A stretch of DNA of 64,000 nt from Mesorhizobium sp. L-8-3 (GTDB lineage Bacteria; Pseudomonadota; Alphaproteobacteria; Rhizobiales; Rhizobiaceae): assembly GCF_016756615.1 (NCBI RefSeq), contig NZ_AP023262.1:3039501-3103500 (forward strand). Direction: 5' to 3'. Positions within the stretch are counted from its first letter, which is position 1. Each line of letters begins with the position of its first letter. Below, piece by piece: positions 15,887 through 25,625 of the stretch. Made by a program: the position numbers and the translations under genes. The notes beneath the pieces were generated by a model, which saw only the letters and a program-made list of their open reading frames with translations, ran no database searches and was not told the origin of the DNA.

Positions 15887-17020
15887 ATGGCCACGCAGCG
15901 CATCCTCGATTTCCTCGCCGCCCGACGTCCGAACGGCCCCTGCCTCATCGTCGACCTCGATGTCGTGCGCGACAATTTCCGCGCCTTCGAGAAAGCGCTT
16001 CCGGATTCCCGGATCTACTATGCGGTGAAAGCCAATCCCGCGCCCGAGATCCTGCGGCTGCTGGCCTCGATGGGCTCCTGCTTCGACACCGCCTCGGTCG
16101 CCGAGATCGAGATGGCGATGGATGCAGGCGCGACCGCAGACCGCATCTCCTACGGCAACACCATCAAGAAGGAGCGCGACGTGGCGCGCGCCTACCAGCT
16201 CGGCATCCGTCTCTTCGCCGTCGACAGCGTCGAGGAGGTGGAGAAGGTCGCGCGCGCCGCTCCCGGCGCCCGCGTTTTCTGCCGGGTGTTGACCGACGGC
16301 GCCGGCGCCGAGTGGCCGCTGTCGCGCAAGTTCGGCTGCGTGCCTGATATGGCCGTCGACGTGCTGCGCCATGCCCGGACGCTCGGGCTCGACGCCTATG
16401 GCGTGTCCTTCCATGTCGGCTCCCAGCAGTGCGATCTGTCGGCCTGGGACCGCGCGCTGGGCGATGCCAAGGCGGTCTTCGCGGCGCTTGCCGAGGAGGG
16501 CATCGTGCTCGGCATGGTCAATATGGGCGGTGGCTTCCCCACGCGTTATCTGAAGGACGTGCCGGTGGCGCAGGCCTACGGCCAGGCGATCTTCAGCGCG
16601 CTGCGCAAGCACTTCGGCAACAATATCCCGGAGACCATCATCGAGCCGGGCCGCGGCATGGTCGGCAATGCGGGCGTCATCAAGTCGGAAGTCGTGCTGA
16701 TCTCCAGGAAGGCCGACAACGATAATGTGCGCTGGGTCTACCTCGACATCGGCAAGTTCGGCGGCCTCGCCGAGACGATGGACGAGGCGATCCGCTACCC
16801 GATCGTGACCCCGCGCGACGGCGACGTCGTGGCGCCTTGCGTGCTGGCCGGCCCGACCTGCGACTCGGCCGACGTGATGTACGAGAAGACGCCCTATCCG
16901 CTGCCCGTTTCGCTGACCATCGGCGACGAGGTCCTGATCGAGGGGACGGGCGCCTACACGACGACCTACGCCTCGGTCGCCTTCAACGGCTTCGAGCCGC
17001 TCCGATCCTACGTGATCTGA
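15887..17020 (+). CDS. odc: PLP-dependent ornithine/lysine decarboxylase (fold type III)
   Basis: A 377-residue alanine-racemase-fold decarboxylase. PLP binds Lys48 in YYAVKANPAPEIL. Other marks are SYGNTIKKERD, FHVGSQQ, the phosphate-binding NMGGGFPTRY, EPGRGMVGNAG, and GPTCDSADVMYE with the active-site Cys and Asp. Such enzymes make putrescine or cadaverine from ornithine or lysine in the cytoplasm. The ATG at 15887 has GGAGA upstream; the open frame further upstream covers the structured leader and does not look like protein. The downstream GNAT gene may be in the same transcript. Confidence 0.92.
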   Translation: MATQRILDFLAARRPNGPCLIVDLDVVRDNFRAFEKALPDSRIYYAVKANPAPEILRLLASMGSCFDTASVAEIEMAMDAGATADRISYGNTIKKERDVARAYQLGIRLFAVDSVEEVEKVARAAPGARVFCRVLTDGAGAEWPLSRKFGCVPDMAVDVLRHARTLGLDAYGVSFHVGSQQCDLSAWDRALGDAKAVFAALAEEGIVLGMVNMGGGFPTRYLKDVPVAQAYGQAIFSALRKHFGNNIPETIIEPGRGMVGNAGVIKSEVVLISRKADNDNVRWVYLDIGKFGGLAETMDEAIRYPIVTPRDGDVVAPCVLAGPTCDSADVMYEKTPYPLPVSLTIGDEVLIEGTGAYTTTYASVAFNGFEPLRSYVI

Positions 17021-17178
17021 CGGCTCGGGCGCCTCCGCCGGAACCGGTTCCGACGCGCACCCGCCAAACGGCTTTCCGATGGGAATCCGCTTGGACCGTC
17101 AGATCCCCGCAGCGCGCGGCTTTTCGCGCGCGGCGGCTCGCTCGTGGACAAATCTCCGCTGGTGAAGGATCGCGGAAA

Positions 17179-17766
17179 ATGGACAAATCGCTTCTCTCGT
17201 CGCCCTCCGGCGACATCGTCCCCGACGCATCGGCCGTCGTCGTCGTCGCCGAGACCGCGGCCGACATGCCGGCGCGCGAGGCTCTGCTCGACCGTGCCAT
17301 GGGTTCTGGCCGCAAGCGCAAGTCGTCGGAGAAGCTGCGTCGCGGCCGCAGGCCGTCGGAAGGCCTCGCCTTTGCCGCGCGTGACGCGTCGGGTGCGCTC
17401 ATCGGCACTGTGCGGCTGTGGGACGTCAGGCTGGGCGAGCATGGCGGCAAGGCGCTTCTGCTCGGTCCGCTGGCGGTCGATCCCGACTTGAAGGGCGCCG
17501 GCCTCGGCTCCGCGCTGATGCGTCATTCGATAGAGGAGGCCAGGAGGCTCGGGCACCGGGCGATCCTGCTCGTGGGTGACGCGCCCTACTACGAGCGCTT
17601 CGGTTTCTCGGCCGAAAAGACCGGAGACCTCGCCATGCCCGGCCCCTACGAGCGCCACCGTTTCCTAGGGCTGGAACTGCAGCCGGGCGCGCTCGACGGT
17701 GCGGAAGGCGTGCTCAGGGCGAGTGGCCGCCGGACGAGACGCCGCGCCGCCTGGCTCGCAGCCTGA
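17179..17766 (+). CDS. GNAT N-acetyltransferase (YhbS-like)
   Basis: A 195-residue acetyltransferase. The core reads RRPSEGLAFAARDASGALIGTVRLWDV, then LLLGPLAVDPDLKGAGLGSALMRHSIEEARRLGHRAILLVGD in two runs (the acetyl-CoA loop is DLKGAGLGSAL), and YYERFGFSAE. This is the YhbS-like subgroup; substrates are mostly unknown. The ATG at 17179 is weakly supported by a GCGGAAA upstream. It lies 158 bp after the decarboxylase on the same strand, so acetylation of a polyamine is an attractive but unproved idea. Confidence 0.8.
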   Translation: MDKSLLSSPSGDIVPDASAVVVVAETAADMPAREALLDRAMGSGRKRKSSEKLRRGRRPSEGLAFAARDASGALIGTVRLWDVRLGEHGGKALLLGPLAVDPDLKGAGLGSALMRHSIEEARRLGHRAILLVGDAPYYERFGFSAEKTGDLAMPGPYERHRFLGLELQPGALDGAEGVLRASGRRTRRRAAWLAA

Positions 17767-17779
17767 AGGCACGAAGGAA

Positions 17780-17811
17780 GACGGCCCGAAGATCTCCGAC
17801 TTCGGGCCGTC
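17780..17811. terminator. Bidirectional terminator hairpin
   Basis: GACGGCCCGAAG (17780-17791) and CTTCGGGCCGTC (17800-17811) form a perfect 12-bp stem with an 8-nt loop. It lies in the gap between the convergent GNAT gene (ends 17766) and lipoprotein gene (ends 17838), where a shared terminator is expected. T runs are short on both sides. Confidence 0.7.
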
Positions 17812-17837
17812 GGTCGAACCGCCGATTGACTTTCTTG

Positions 17838-18350
17838 TCAGCCGCCGGCGCGGCGCGGCTGAGGTTCGGGCTGGATTATCTCGCCGGCCGGGTTGTCCGT
17901 GCCGCCTGTGCCCGTACGGCGTCGTGCGCATTCCACCCGGTTCGGCGTTGCCGTGCAGTCCACGGTTTGCGGACGCGACGGGCGGGGCTCCTCCCTCGGA
18001 CGCGAAGGACGAGGTTCTTCACGGGGTGGCCGTGGACGGTACTCGCCGCGCGGCTCTTCGCGCACCGGCCTCGGACGATACTCACCACGCGGTTCCTCGC
18101 GCGGTGGGCGTGGGCGGTAATGGTCGCCGCCGGGATAGCGCGGCCGCGGCTCGTAGTAATCCGGACGAGGCTCGTAGCGAGGGTATCGCGGCCGCGGCTC
18201 GTAGCGCGGGTCATATTCGTAGTCCGGCCGGCCCGGCTCGTAGATCGGCGCGTCCCAATCCGGCCCGTCGTAACGCTCTTCGACGCAGCCGGCGAGAAAG
18301 GCCGCACATGCGATGGCCGCCACGGATATGGCCCGGCTTCTGACTGTCAT
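17838..18350 (-). CDS. Pro/Arg/Glu-rich repeat lipoprotein
   Basis: A 170-residue predicted lipoprotein. The ATG at 18350 opens a signal peptide that ends with the lipobox LAGC (Cys about residue 21). Mature sequence is low-complexity: YEPRPRYPRYEPRP-like units, then tandem PPREEPRGEYRPRP-like units and REEPRPSRP repeats, and a C-terminal tail with two cysteines (VDCTATPNRVECARR). No catalytic domain is visible. Similar Pro/Arg-rich lipoproteins in rhizobia have no assigned function. The repeated DNA within the gene could allow length changes. Confidence 0.75.
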   Translation of the reverse strand: MTVRSRAISVAAIACAAFLAGCVEERYDGPDWDAPIYEPGRPDYEYDPRYEPRPRYPRYEPRPDYYEPRPRYPGGDHYRPRPPREEPRGEYRPRPVREEPRGEYRPRPPREEPRPSRPREEPRPSRPQTVDCTATPNRVECARRRTGTGGTDNPAGEIIQPEPQPRRAGG

Positions 18351-18437
18351 GAATGTCCCTGCGGAATGACTACTGCAGCCCGATCTCATGCATCAGGATT
18401 GCGCCTGCATTGCGCCGAAGCGCTTGTCGGTGCAACA

Positions 18438-18462
18438 AAAGCCCGGCGTCGATCCGGGCTTT
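18438..18462 (-). terminator. Rho-independent terminator of the SCP2 gene
   Basis: On the minus strand AAAGCCCGG and CCGGGCTTT form a perfect 9-bp stem (18454-18462 with 18438-18446) followed by TTTTGTTG, 24 bp after the SCP2 stop codon. This is a good intrinsic terminator. Confidence 0.75.
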
Positions 18463-18485
18463 CCGTGCTCAGGGGTGCTGGCTGC

Positions 18486-18767
18486 TCAGAGCAGCTGGCT
18501 CAGTGCCATGGCGACGCTCATGTCGCCCTCGACCTTGATCTTGCCGCTCATGAAGGCCATGGTCGGATTGAGGTCACCGGCGATCAGCGCCTCGAAATCC
18601 TCCAGCGACAACTTGATCGTGCAGTCGGCCGGCGCATCCGTCGTCGACACGCCGGCGCCGTCGATCACGATCACCCCATCGGCGCCGGTGTCGAATTTCA
18701 CCGAACGTTCGAAACCAGCGCTGGCGACGCGTTCCTTGAGCTTCTCGGCAATGTCCTGGATGGCCAT
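18486..18767 (-). CDS. SCP2 sterol-binding-domain protein
   Basis: A 93-residue single-domain protein of the SCP2 family (MAIQDIAEKLKERV...KFDTGADGVIVIDGAGVSTTDAPADCTIKLSLEDFEALI in separate strands, then TAFMSGKIKVEGDMSVAMAL, seen here as MAFMSGKIKVEGDM). SCP2 domains bind acyl chains or acyl-CoA in a hydrophobic tunnel. The start at 18767 is where homology begins. It diverges from the acyl-CoA operon at 19047, which fits a lipid-related role, but the partner is not known. Confidence 0.85.
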   Translation of the reverse strand: MAIQDIAEKLKERVASAGFERSVKFDTGADGVIVIDGAGVSTTDAPADCTIKLSLEDFEALIAGDLNPTMAFMSGKIKVEGDMSVAMALSQLL

Positions 18768-18820
18768 GATCGTTCCTGTCCTTCTGATTGTTCCCGACCG
18801 ATTTGCGCGATCGCCCGACT

Positions 18821-18927
18821 CTAAAGCAGGTTTGCGTGGCTTCGCCCACGCCAAACCTGCCTAGCCTATCCTCTTGCCGCAGGTTCTTATCGGAGAACCG
18901 CAGAACACTTTTCCGAAACCTGCTTAG
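18821..18927 (-). repeat. Double-hairpin intergenic element, copy B (best preserved)
   Basis: Read on the minus strand, this 107-bp copy starts with CTAAGCAGGTTTCGG and has two clear hairpins. The first closes with GCAGGTT/AACCTGC. The second closes with GCAGGTTTGGCGTGG against CCACGCAAACCTGC. The two are joined by CGGCAAGAGGATAGGCTAG. The remainder of the 279-bp gap (18768-19046) shows no gene; it must hold the divergent promoters of the SCP2 gene and the acyl-CoA operon. Confidence 0.85.
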
Positions 18928-19046
18928 CGCGAGCGTGTGACAAGGACAAATCCGTCCTCGGCAGCAACCGGTGCCGGCATATAGCGGCGGATTGACGTTT
19001 ACGTCAACGTGATTTAGCGTCCCGGACCAAGAGGAGACTGCGTCAT

Positions 19047-19922
19047 ATGGGTTACAGGAGCGTCCTGCGTGACGGCTGCTTCGGCGGCGAGGTGCATGTC
19101 GTCACCGGCGGCGGCAGCGGAATCGGGCGCTGCATCGCGCATGAGCTCGCCAGCCTCGGCGCCCATGTCGTGATCACCGGCCGGAAGCAGGAGAAACTCG
19201 ACCGCGTCCTTGCCGAGATCGTGGAGGACGGCGGCAGCGCGGAAGCCCATGCCTTCGACATACGAGACGAGGAAGCGGTGAAGGCGGCCGTCGGCGCGAT
19301 CGTCGGCCGGAACGGCCGCATCCACGGGCTGGTCAACAATGCCGGAGGCCAGTTTCCGGCGCCGCTCGCCGCCATCTCCAGGAAGGGCTTCGAGGCAGTG
19401 GTCGCCAACAATCTGACGGGCGGTTTCCTCGTCATGCGCGAGGTCTTCCTCCAGTCGATGGAGCGTCATGGCGGAGCTGTCGTCAACATGGCCGCCGATA
19501 TGTGGCGCGGCATGCCCGGCATGGCGCATTCGGGCGCAGCGCGCGCCGGCATGGTCAATCTGACGAAGTCGGCCGCCTATGAGTGGGCGCCCGCCGGCGT
19601 CCGCGTCAATTGCGTCGCGCCGGGTTGGATCGCGTCCTCGGGCATGGACACCTATGGCGGCATGACGCGGACGCTCATTCCGCAACTGAAGAGCCATGTG
19701 CCGCTCGGCCGGATCGGCGTCGAGGCGGAAGTGTCTTCCGTCGTCTGCTTCCTGCTGTCGCCGGCGGCCTCCTTCGTGACCGGCGTGACCGTTCCGATCG
19801 ACGGCGGCGGGCCGCTCGGCTCGGCGCTGTTCCCGATCGGCAAGGGCAGAAGCACCGCGCCCTTTGACGGTTTTCACCGAGCTGTCGTGCCCGAGGTGCT
19901 CTCCGGCGAGGACAAGGGCTGA
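19047..19922 (+). CDS. Short-chain dehydrogenase/reductase, AtuB/AtuG or enoyl-CoA reductase-like
   Basis: A 291-residue SDR. The nucleotide loop TGGGSGIGRCIAHEL is at about 20-34 and LVNNAGGQFPAPL at about 94. At the usual catalytic YxxxK place the sequence reads HSGAARAGMVNLTKS, with no Tyr/Lys pair. The same HSGAARAG pattern is, as I recall, normal in the peroxisomal trans-2-enoyl-CoA reductase and citronellol-type dehydrogenase subgroup, so this is a family trait rather than damage. It is the first gene of the acyl-CoA operon; its TGA overlaps the next ATG by 1 bp. Confidence 0.82.
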   Translation: MGYRSVLRDGCFGGEVHVVTGGGSGIGRCIAHELASLGAHVVITGRKQEKLDRVLAEIVEDGGSAEAHAFDIRDEEAVKAAVGAIVGRNGRIHGLVNNAGGQFPAPLAAISRKGFEAVVANNLTGGFLVMREVFLQSMERHGGAVVNMAADMWRGMPGMAHSGAARAGMVNLTKSAAYEWAPAGVRVNCVAPGWIASSGMDTYGGMTRTLIPQLKSHVPLGRIGVEAEVSSVVCFLLSPAASFVTGVTVPIDGGGPLGSALFPIGKGRSTAPFDGFHRAVVPEVLSGEDKG

Positions 19923-21532
19923 TGCCTGTCATCGCCAGCGCGCTCGATCCGCGTTCGCCGAGCTTCCAGGCCAATGCCGAGGCGATGGCCTCGAAGCTGG
20001 CAAGGGTGCGGACACTCGAAGACGCGGTGCGGCGCAACTCGGCCTCCAGGAAGGCGCGCTTCGAGGAGAGGGGCCAGATCCTGCCGCGCGAGCGGGTCGA
20101 AAGGCTGCTCGATCGCGGCGCGCCGTTCCTCGAGCTTTCGCCGCTCGCCGGCTACAGGATGCATGACGACGACGGCGGCAAGAACATCATGGGAGGCGGC
20201 ACCATCGCCGGCATCGGTGTCGTTTCCGGGACCCGGTGTATCGTTTCGGCGTCGGACAGCGCCATCAAGGGCGGCACCATCCCGCCAATGGGATTGAAGA
20301 AGGCGCTGCGCCTGCATGAGATCGCCTTCGAGAACGGCCTGCCGCTCATCTACCTGGTGGAAAGCGGCGGCGCGAACCTGCTCTACCAGTCGGAAATGTT
20401 CGTAGAGGGCGGGCGGGCATTCGCCAACCAGGCGCGGCTGTCGGCATCAGGTATCCCGCAGATCGCCATCGTGCATGGCTCGTCGACCGCGGGCGGCGCC
20501 TATCTGCCCGGACTGTCGGATTATGTCGTGCTGGTTCGCGGCCGCTCCAGGATCTTCCTGGCCGGGCCGCCGCTGGTCAAGGCGGCGATCGGCGAGGATG
20601 CCGAGGACGAGGATCTCGGCGGCGCCGATATACATGGCCGGGTCACCGGGCTCGGCGAATATGTCGCCGAGGACGATCTGCAGGCCGTCGCCATCGGTCG
20701 CGAGATCATGCGCAATCTCGATTGGGACCGGCTCGAGGCTCGGGCGGCGGGCAGGGCGCCGCTTCACGACGCCGAGGAGCTTCTGGGTCTCGTGCCCGCC
20801 GACGACAAGGCTCCCTTCGATATGAAGGAGATCGTCGCCCGCATCGTCGACGGCTCGGAGTGGCTGGAGTTCAAGGCGGAATACGCGCCCGACACGCTGT
20901 GTGGCCATGCCGCGATCGACGGCCACCGGGTCGGCATCGTCGCCAACAATGGCCCGATCATGCCCGGCGGATCGGTGAAGGCGGCACAGTTCATCCAACT
21001 CTGCGACCAGGCCGGCACGCCGCTTGTCTTCCTGCAGAACACGACGGGCTACATGGTCGGAACCGCCGCCGAGCGCGAAGGGGCGATCAAGCACGGATCG
21101 AAGATGATCCAGGCGGTCGCCAACGCCCGTGTGCCCAAATTCACCATCGTCGTCGGCGGTTCCTATGGCGCGGGCAATTACGGCATGTGCGGGCGGGGCT
21201 TCTCGCCGCGCTTCATCTTCTCCTGGCCCTCGGCCCGAACGGCGGTGATGGGCGGCGAGCAGGCCGCCAAGGTGATGGAGATCGTCGCGCGCGGCAAGTT
21301 GGCGCGCGACGGCTCGGCGGTCGACGAGGCGGCGCTGGAGAAGAGCTCGCGGCAGATCAAAGCGGGCGTGGAGGCGCAGTCCGATGCGCTGTTCGCGACG
21401 GCGCGGCTATGGGACGACGGCATCATCGATCCGCGCGACACCCGCGCGATCCTGGCGCTCTGCCTTAGCATCGCGGCCGAAGGTGCGCGCAGGCGACTGC
21501 GGCCGAACAGCTTTGGCGTGGCGCGGATGTAG
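19922..21532 (+). CDS. Acyl-CoA carboxylase beta (carboxyltransferase) subunit, geranyl-CoA carboxylase-like
   Basis: A 536-residue biotin-dependent carboxyltransferase. Both crotonase-like halves are visible: LPRERVERLLDRG...GGTIAGIGVVSG, KGGTIPPMGLKKALRLHEIA and YLVESGGANLLYQSEMF in the N-half; FLQNTTGYMVGTAAEREGAIKHGSKM and GGSYGAGNYGMCGRGF in the C-half. The family includes methylcrotonyl-CoA and geranyl-CoA carboxylases. The KGGTIPPMGLKK phrase and the AtuD-like neighbour favour the geranyl-CoA type (AtuC), but methylcrotonyl-CoA remains possible. It acts with the biotin carboxylase subunit encoded at 22939. Confidence 0.85.
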   Translation: MPVIASALDPRSPSFQANAEAMASKLARVRTLEDAVRRNSASRKARFEERGQILPRERVERLLDRGAPFLELSPLAGYRMHDDDGGKNIMGGGTIAGIGVVSGTRCIVSASDSAIKGGTIPPMGLKKALRLHEIAFENGLPLIYLVESGGANLLYQSEMFVEGGRAFANQARLSASGIPQIAIVHGSSTAGGAYLPGLSDYVVLVRGRSRIFLAGPPLVKAAIGEDAEDEDLGGADIHGRVTGLGEYVAEDDLQAVAIGREIMRNLDWDRLEARAAGRAPLHDAEELLGLVPADDKAPFDMKEIVARIVDGSEWLEFKAEYAPDTLCGHAAIDGHRVGIVANNGPIMPGGSVKAAQFIQLCDQAGTPLVFLQNTTGYMVGTAAEREGAIKHGSKMIQAVANARVPKFTIVVGGSYGAGNYGMCGRGFSPRFIFSWPSARTAVMGGEQAAKVMEIVARGKLARDGSAVDEAALEKSSRQIKAGVEAQSDALFATARLWDDGIIDPRDTRAILALCLSIAAEGARRRLRPNSFGVARM

Positions 21533-21549
21533 GTGGATGGTGGCGAGTA

Positions 21550-21732
21550 CCCCTCATCCGACCGCGCTTTCGCGCGGCCACCTTCTCCCACAAGGGGAGA
21601 AGGGAGTGCTGCAGCTGCCCCCCGGCCGATCGCAGACGTTGACGATTTGCAGAGCAGGTGAAGCCAGGCTCCGGCCTTCTCCCCTTGTGGGAGAAGGTGG
21701 CCTCGCCCGCGAGGGCGAGGTCGGATGAGGGG
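21550..21732. repeat. Long imperfect inverted repeat inside the acyl-CoA operon
   Basis: The left arm (21550-21603) and right arm (21675-21732) are inverted copies: CCCCTCATCCGACC at one end and GGTCGGATGAGGGG at the other. Each arm contains its own hairpin CCTTCTCC-CACAA-GGGGAGAAGG. The 71-bp centre has no gene. This is the type of intergenic palindrome common in rhizobial chromosomes. It separates the carboxyltransferase and dehydrogenase genes, the only large gap in an operon otherwise coupled by overlaps, and may act on mRNA processing or termination. Confidence 0.85.
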
Positions 21733-21760
21733 TTTAGCACAGACCCGGGAGGAGAAATCG

Positions 21761-22938
<1,178 letters not shown>

Positions 22939-22942
<4 letters not shown>

Positions 22943-24894
22943 CGATCCGCAAGCTGCTGATCGCCAATCGCGGCGAGATCGCCTGCCGCGTGACGCGTAC
23001 GGCGCGACGGATGGGCATCGCGACGGTGGCCGTCTACAGCGACGCCGACCGCGACGCTTTGCATGTGGCCATGGCTGACGAGGCCGTCCGCATCGGCGGC
23101 GACCTGCCGCGGCAATCCTATCTCGATATCGGCGCGGTGATCGCTGCGGCTCTCCAGGCCGGGGCGGATGCGGTGCATCCGGGCTACGGTTTCCTGTCGG
23201 AGAATGCCGACCTCGCCGAAGCCTGCCTGGCAGCCGGCCTGACCTTCGTGGGACCGTCGCCGACGGCGATCCGAGCCATGGGCGACAAGGCCCGCGCGAA
23301 GGCGCTGGTGGAAAAGGCCGGCGTTCCAGTCGTGCCGGGCTATGCGGCCGACGACCAGTCCGCGGAGCGGCTCGCCGTAGAGGCCGATCGCATCGGCTAC
23401 CCGCTGCTGATCAAGGCGGCGGCCGGCGGCGGGGGGCGCGGCATGCGCCAGGTCATGAAGGCTGCGGATCTCCCCGCGGCAATCATTGGCGCACGCAGCG
23501 AGGCCGAGAACGCCTTCGGTGACGGAAGCCTGCTTCTGGAGCGCCTGGTCGTCGAGGCACGGCACATCGAAATCCAGGTCTTCGGCGACAGCAAGGGGAA
23601 CTGCATCCATCTCGGCGAGCGCGATTGCTCCACGCAACGCCGTCACCAGAAGGTGGTCGAGGAGGCGCCGTCGCCGGCCGTCGACGCAGCGTTGCGCGCG
23701 GCGCTCGGCGCCGACGCGGTCAAGGCGGCGCGCGCGGTCGACTACTGTGGCGCCGGTACCGTCGAGTTCATCGTCGGGCCGGACGGCAGCCACTTCTTCC
23801 TGGAGATGAACACGCGGCTGCAGGTCGAGCATCCGGTGACGGAGATGATCGCTGGCCTCGATCTGGTCGAATGGCAGCTGCGGGTGGCGTGTGGGGAGGA
23901 ACTGCCTGCCGGGCAGGGTGACATCGCCTTGCGCGGCCACGCGATCGAAGCGCGCCTCTATGCCGAGGACCCCTATGCGGGCTTCCTGCCGCAGACCGGC
24001 GAGATCCTGCACTGGCGGCCGGCCGAGATCGAGCGGCTTGATGGCATCAGGGTGGATTGCGGCGTCAGGGAAGGTGACTTCGTGACGCCCTTCTACGACG
24101 CGATGCTGGCGAAGATTGTCGCCCACGGGCGCGACCGCGACGAAGCCACGGCCCGGCTGCGTCAGGCGCTGCGCCGCGCGCCGCTCATCGGCCCCGGCAC
24201 CAACCGGACGTTCCTCGTCGATCTGCTCGGTACTGACGAATTCGTCGCTGGGGCGGTGACCACCGGACTGCTCGACCGATGGGTCGCAGACGGCGCGGCG
24301 ATGCTTGCCGCGCCTGTCCCGACGCCGGAGGACTTCGCCCTTGCCGCCGCGATTTTGGCGCTCGCTTCGGGCGGCGGCTGGTTCCGCTCGACCGGCGTTG
24401 CGGAATGCCCGATCACGCTGCGGTGCGGTGATCTCAGCCGGGAAACCGTGGTCCGCTTCGAACGGGGAAGGCTGGCTGCGATCCTTGTCGACGGCGTCGA
24501 GGCCGGGATCGGCGACCTTCGGCTTGCGCTGCCTCAGATTCGCTATACGCATGGCGGCCTCGCGCGAAACTCGCTGGCGCTCGTTGGCAGCGATGGGCTC
24601 CGGCTCGACCGCGACGGCCGCACCTTCCATTTCACCGAGCCCGACCGTCTCGCGGCCCGCGCGGCGGCGGCCGACCCCTCGCGCGTCGTCTCGCCTGTCT
24701 CTGGGCTGGTGCGCGCGGTCGCTGTTCAGCCGGGCGATGCCGTGTCTGCCGGGCAGATGCTGGTCGTCGTCGAAGCGATGAAGATGGAGACGACGCTGCC
24801 GGCGCAAGGGGCTGGCACAGTCCGCGCCGTCCATGTCGCGGCCGGCGAGCAGACAAGGGCCGGCGATCTTCTGATCGAGATCGCCGTTTCCTGA
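22939..24894 (+). CDS. Acyl-CoA carboxylase alpha subunit (biotin carboxylase + biotin carrier)
   Basis: A 651-residue subunit. N-terminal biotin carboxylase: KLLIANRGEIACRVTRTARRMG, HPGYGFLSENADLAEAC, the ATP-grasp loop KAAAGGGGRGMR and EMNTRLQVEHPVTEM. The C-terminus carries the biotinyl domain with the lysine in EAMKMET about 40 residues from the end. Length and layout match the alpha subunits of methylcrotonyl-CoA or geranyl-CoA carboxylase (AtuF). It pairs with the carboxyltransferase at 19922. The start overlaps the previous stop by ATGA. It is the last gene of the operon; the convergent MarR gene ends 15 bp away. Confidence 0.9.
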
Positions 24895-24909
24895 CTTGTC
24901 TGTCGCGAA

Positions 24910-25437
24910 TCACCGCCGGGCAGACGGATCGATGATCTTGTCCAGCAAGGCGATCAGCCGCTCCTTCTCCTCCGGGCCGCCGAGCCTTTCGACAAGGCGC
25001 TCTTCATGTTGTGCCCATATGACGGCCATCTTCTTGACGAAGCGCGTGCCTTCCGGTGTCAGATGGACCGAGTGCGAGCGGCGGTCGCTGTCGGCCTTGC
25101 GCCGTTCGGCCAGCCCGCGCCGCTCAAGCCCGTCCATCAGCGCGACGAAATTGGCGCGCTTGATGCCGAGTTGCTCGGCGATCTTGCTTTGCTTCTGCCC
25201 CGGCGTCTCCGCGATCAGCGCCAGGACCGAGAATTCGGCCGGGCGTAGCTTCATCCTGGTGAAAGCCTGCAGGAAATCCTGGAAGACGGAGAGTTGCGCG
25301 CGCCGGAGCTTGTAGCCAAGTATCTTTCGCAATGGCGGCACGCTCGGTGGCGCAGCGGCCTCATGCGGCCGGTTCGTCTCCGGCTTGGCGTTTTTCGAGT
25401 TCCGGGCGGGGGGACGACTGATTGTGCTCACAGACAT
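24910..25437 (-). CDS. MarR-family transcriptional regulator
   Basis: A 175-residue MarR protein. The N-terminal 35 residues are Pro/Lys-rich and probably disordered. The winged helix follows: FTRMKLRPAEFSVLALIAETPGQKQSKIAEQLGIKRANFVALMDGLERRGLAERRKADSDRRSHSVHLTPEG, read in parts, with the wing at DSDRRSHSVHLT. MarR proteins usually bind short palindromes and respond to small ligands such as acyl- or aromatic-CoA. It converges on the acyl-CoA operon and may regulate it, though it does not share its promoter. A candidate operator lies at 25554-25570. Confidence 0.87.
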   Translation of the reverse strand: MSVSTISRPPARNSKNAKPETNRPHEAAAPPSVPPLRKILGYKLRRAQLSVFQDFLQAFTRMKLRPAEFSVLALIAETPGQKQSKIAEQLGIKRANFVALMDGLERRGLAERRKADSDRRSHSVHLTPEGTRFVKKMAVIWAQHEERLVERLGGPEEKERLIALLDKIIDPSARR

Positions 25438-25553
25438 GCTGCCTCGACGCTTCTGGCGATCTTTTCATGGCACAGATCGCCGTCGCCTGCGACTGAGTCC
25501 CGTCCGTGATCGGCCGGGACGGCGCTTATGTCCCCGCGATGGAACGACATCAC

Positions 25554-25570
25554 ATATTATAACATAATAT
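25554..25570. promoter_or_regulatory. Perfect AT-rich palindrome, candidate MarR operator/promoter
   Basis: ATATTAT-AAC-ATAATAT is a perfect inverted repeat in a GC-rich chromosome, about 117 bp upstream of the MarR start and 56 bp beyond the end of the flagellar operon. The motif is extended by a partial direct repeat TATAACATAATATAAC. It is a fair candidate for MarR autoregulation; no other genes read out of this gap. Confidence 0.5.
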
Positions 25571-25625
25571 AACGTCAACTTCCAAAAGGATGCAGCATGC
25601 GCTGCGCGAGGCAGCGAGTCGCGCT

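Noticed and set aside
17995..18230. Short tandem repeats resembling a CRISPR array
   Set aside because: The repeats are in-frame codon repeats of the Pro/Arg-rich lipoprotein, with no unique spacers and no cas genes.
17699..18343. Plus-strand frame opposite the Pro/Arg-rich lipoprotein
   Set aside because: The minus strand has signal peptide and lipobox; the plus frame is low-complexity mirror sequence and runs through the terminator hairpin.
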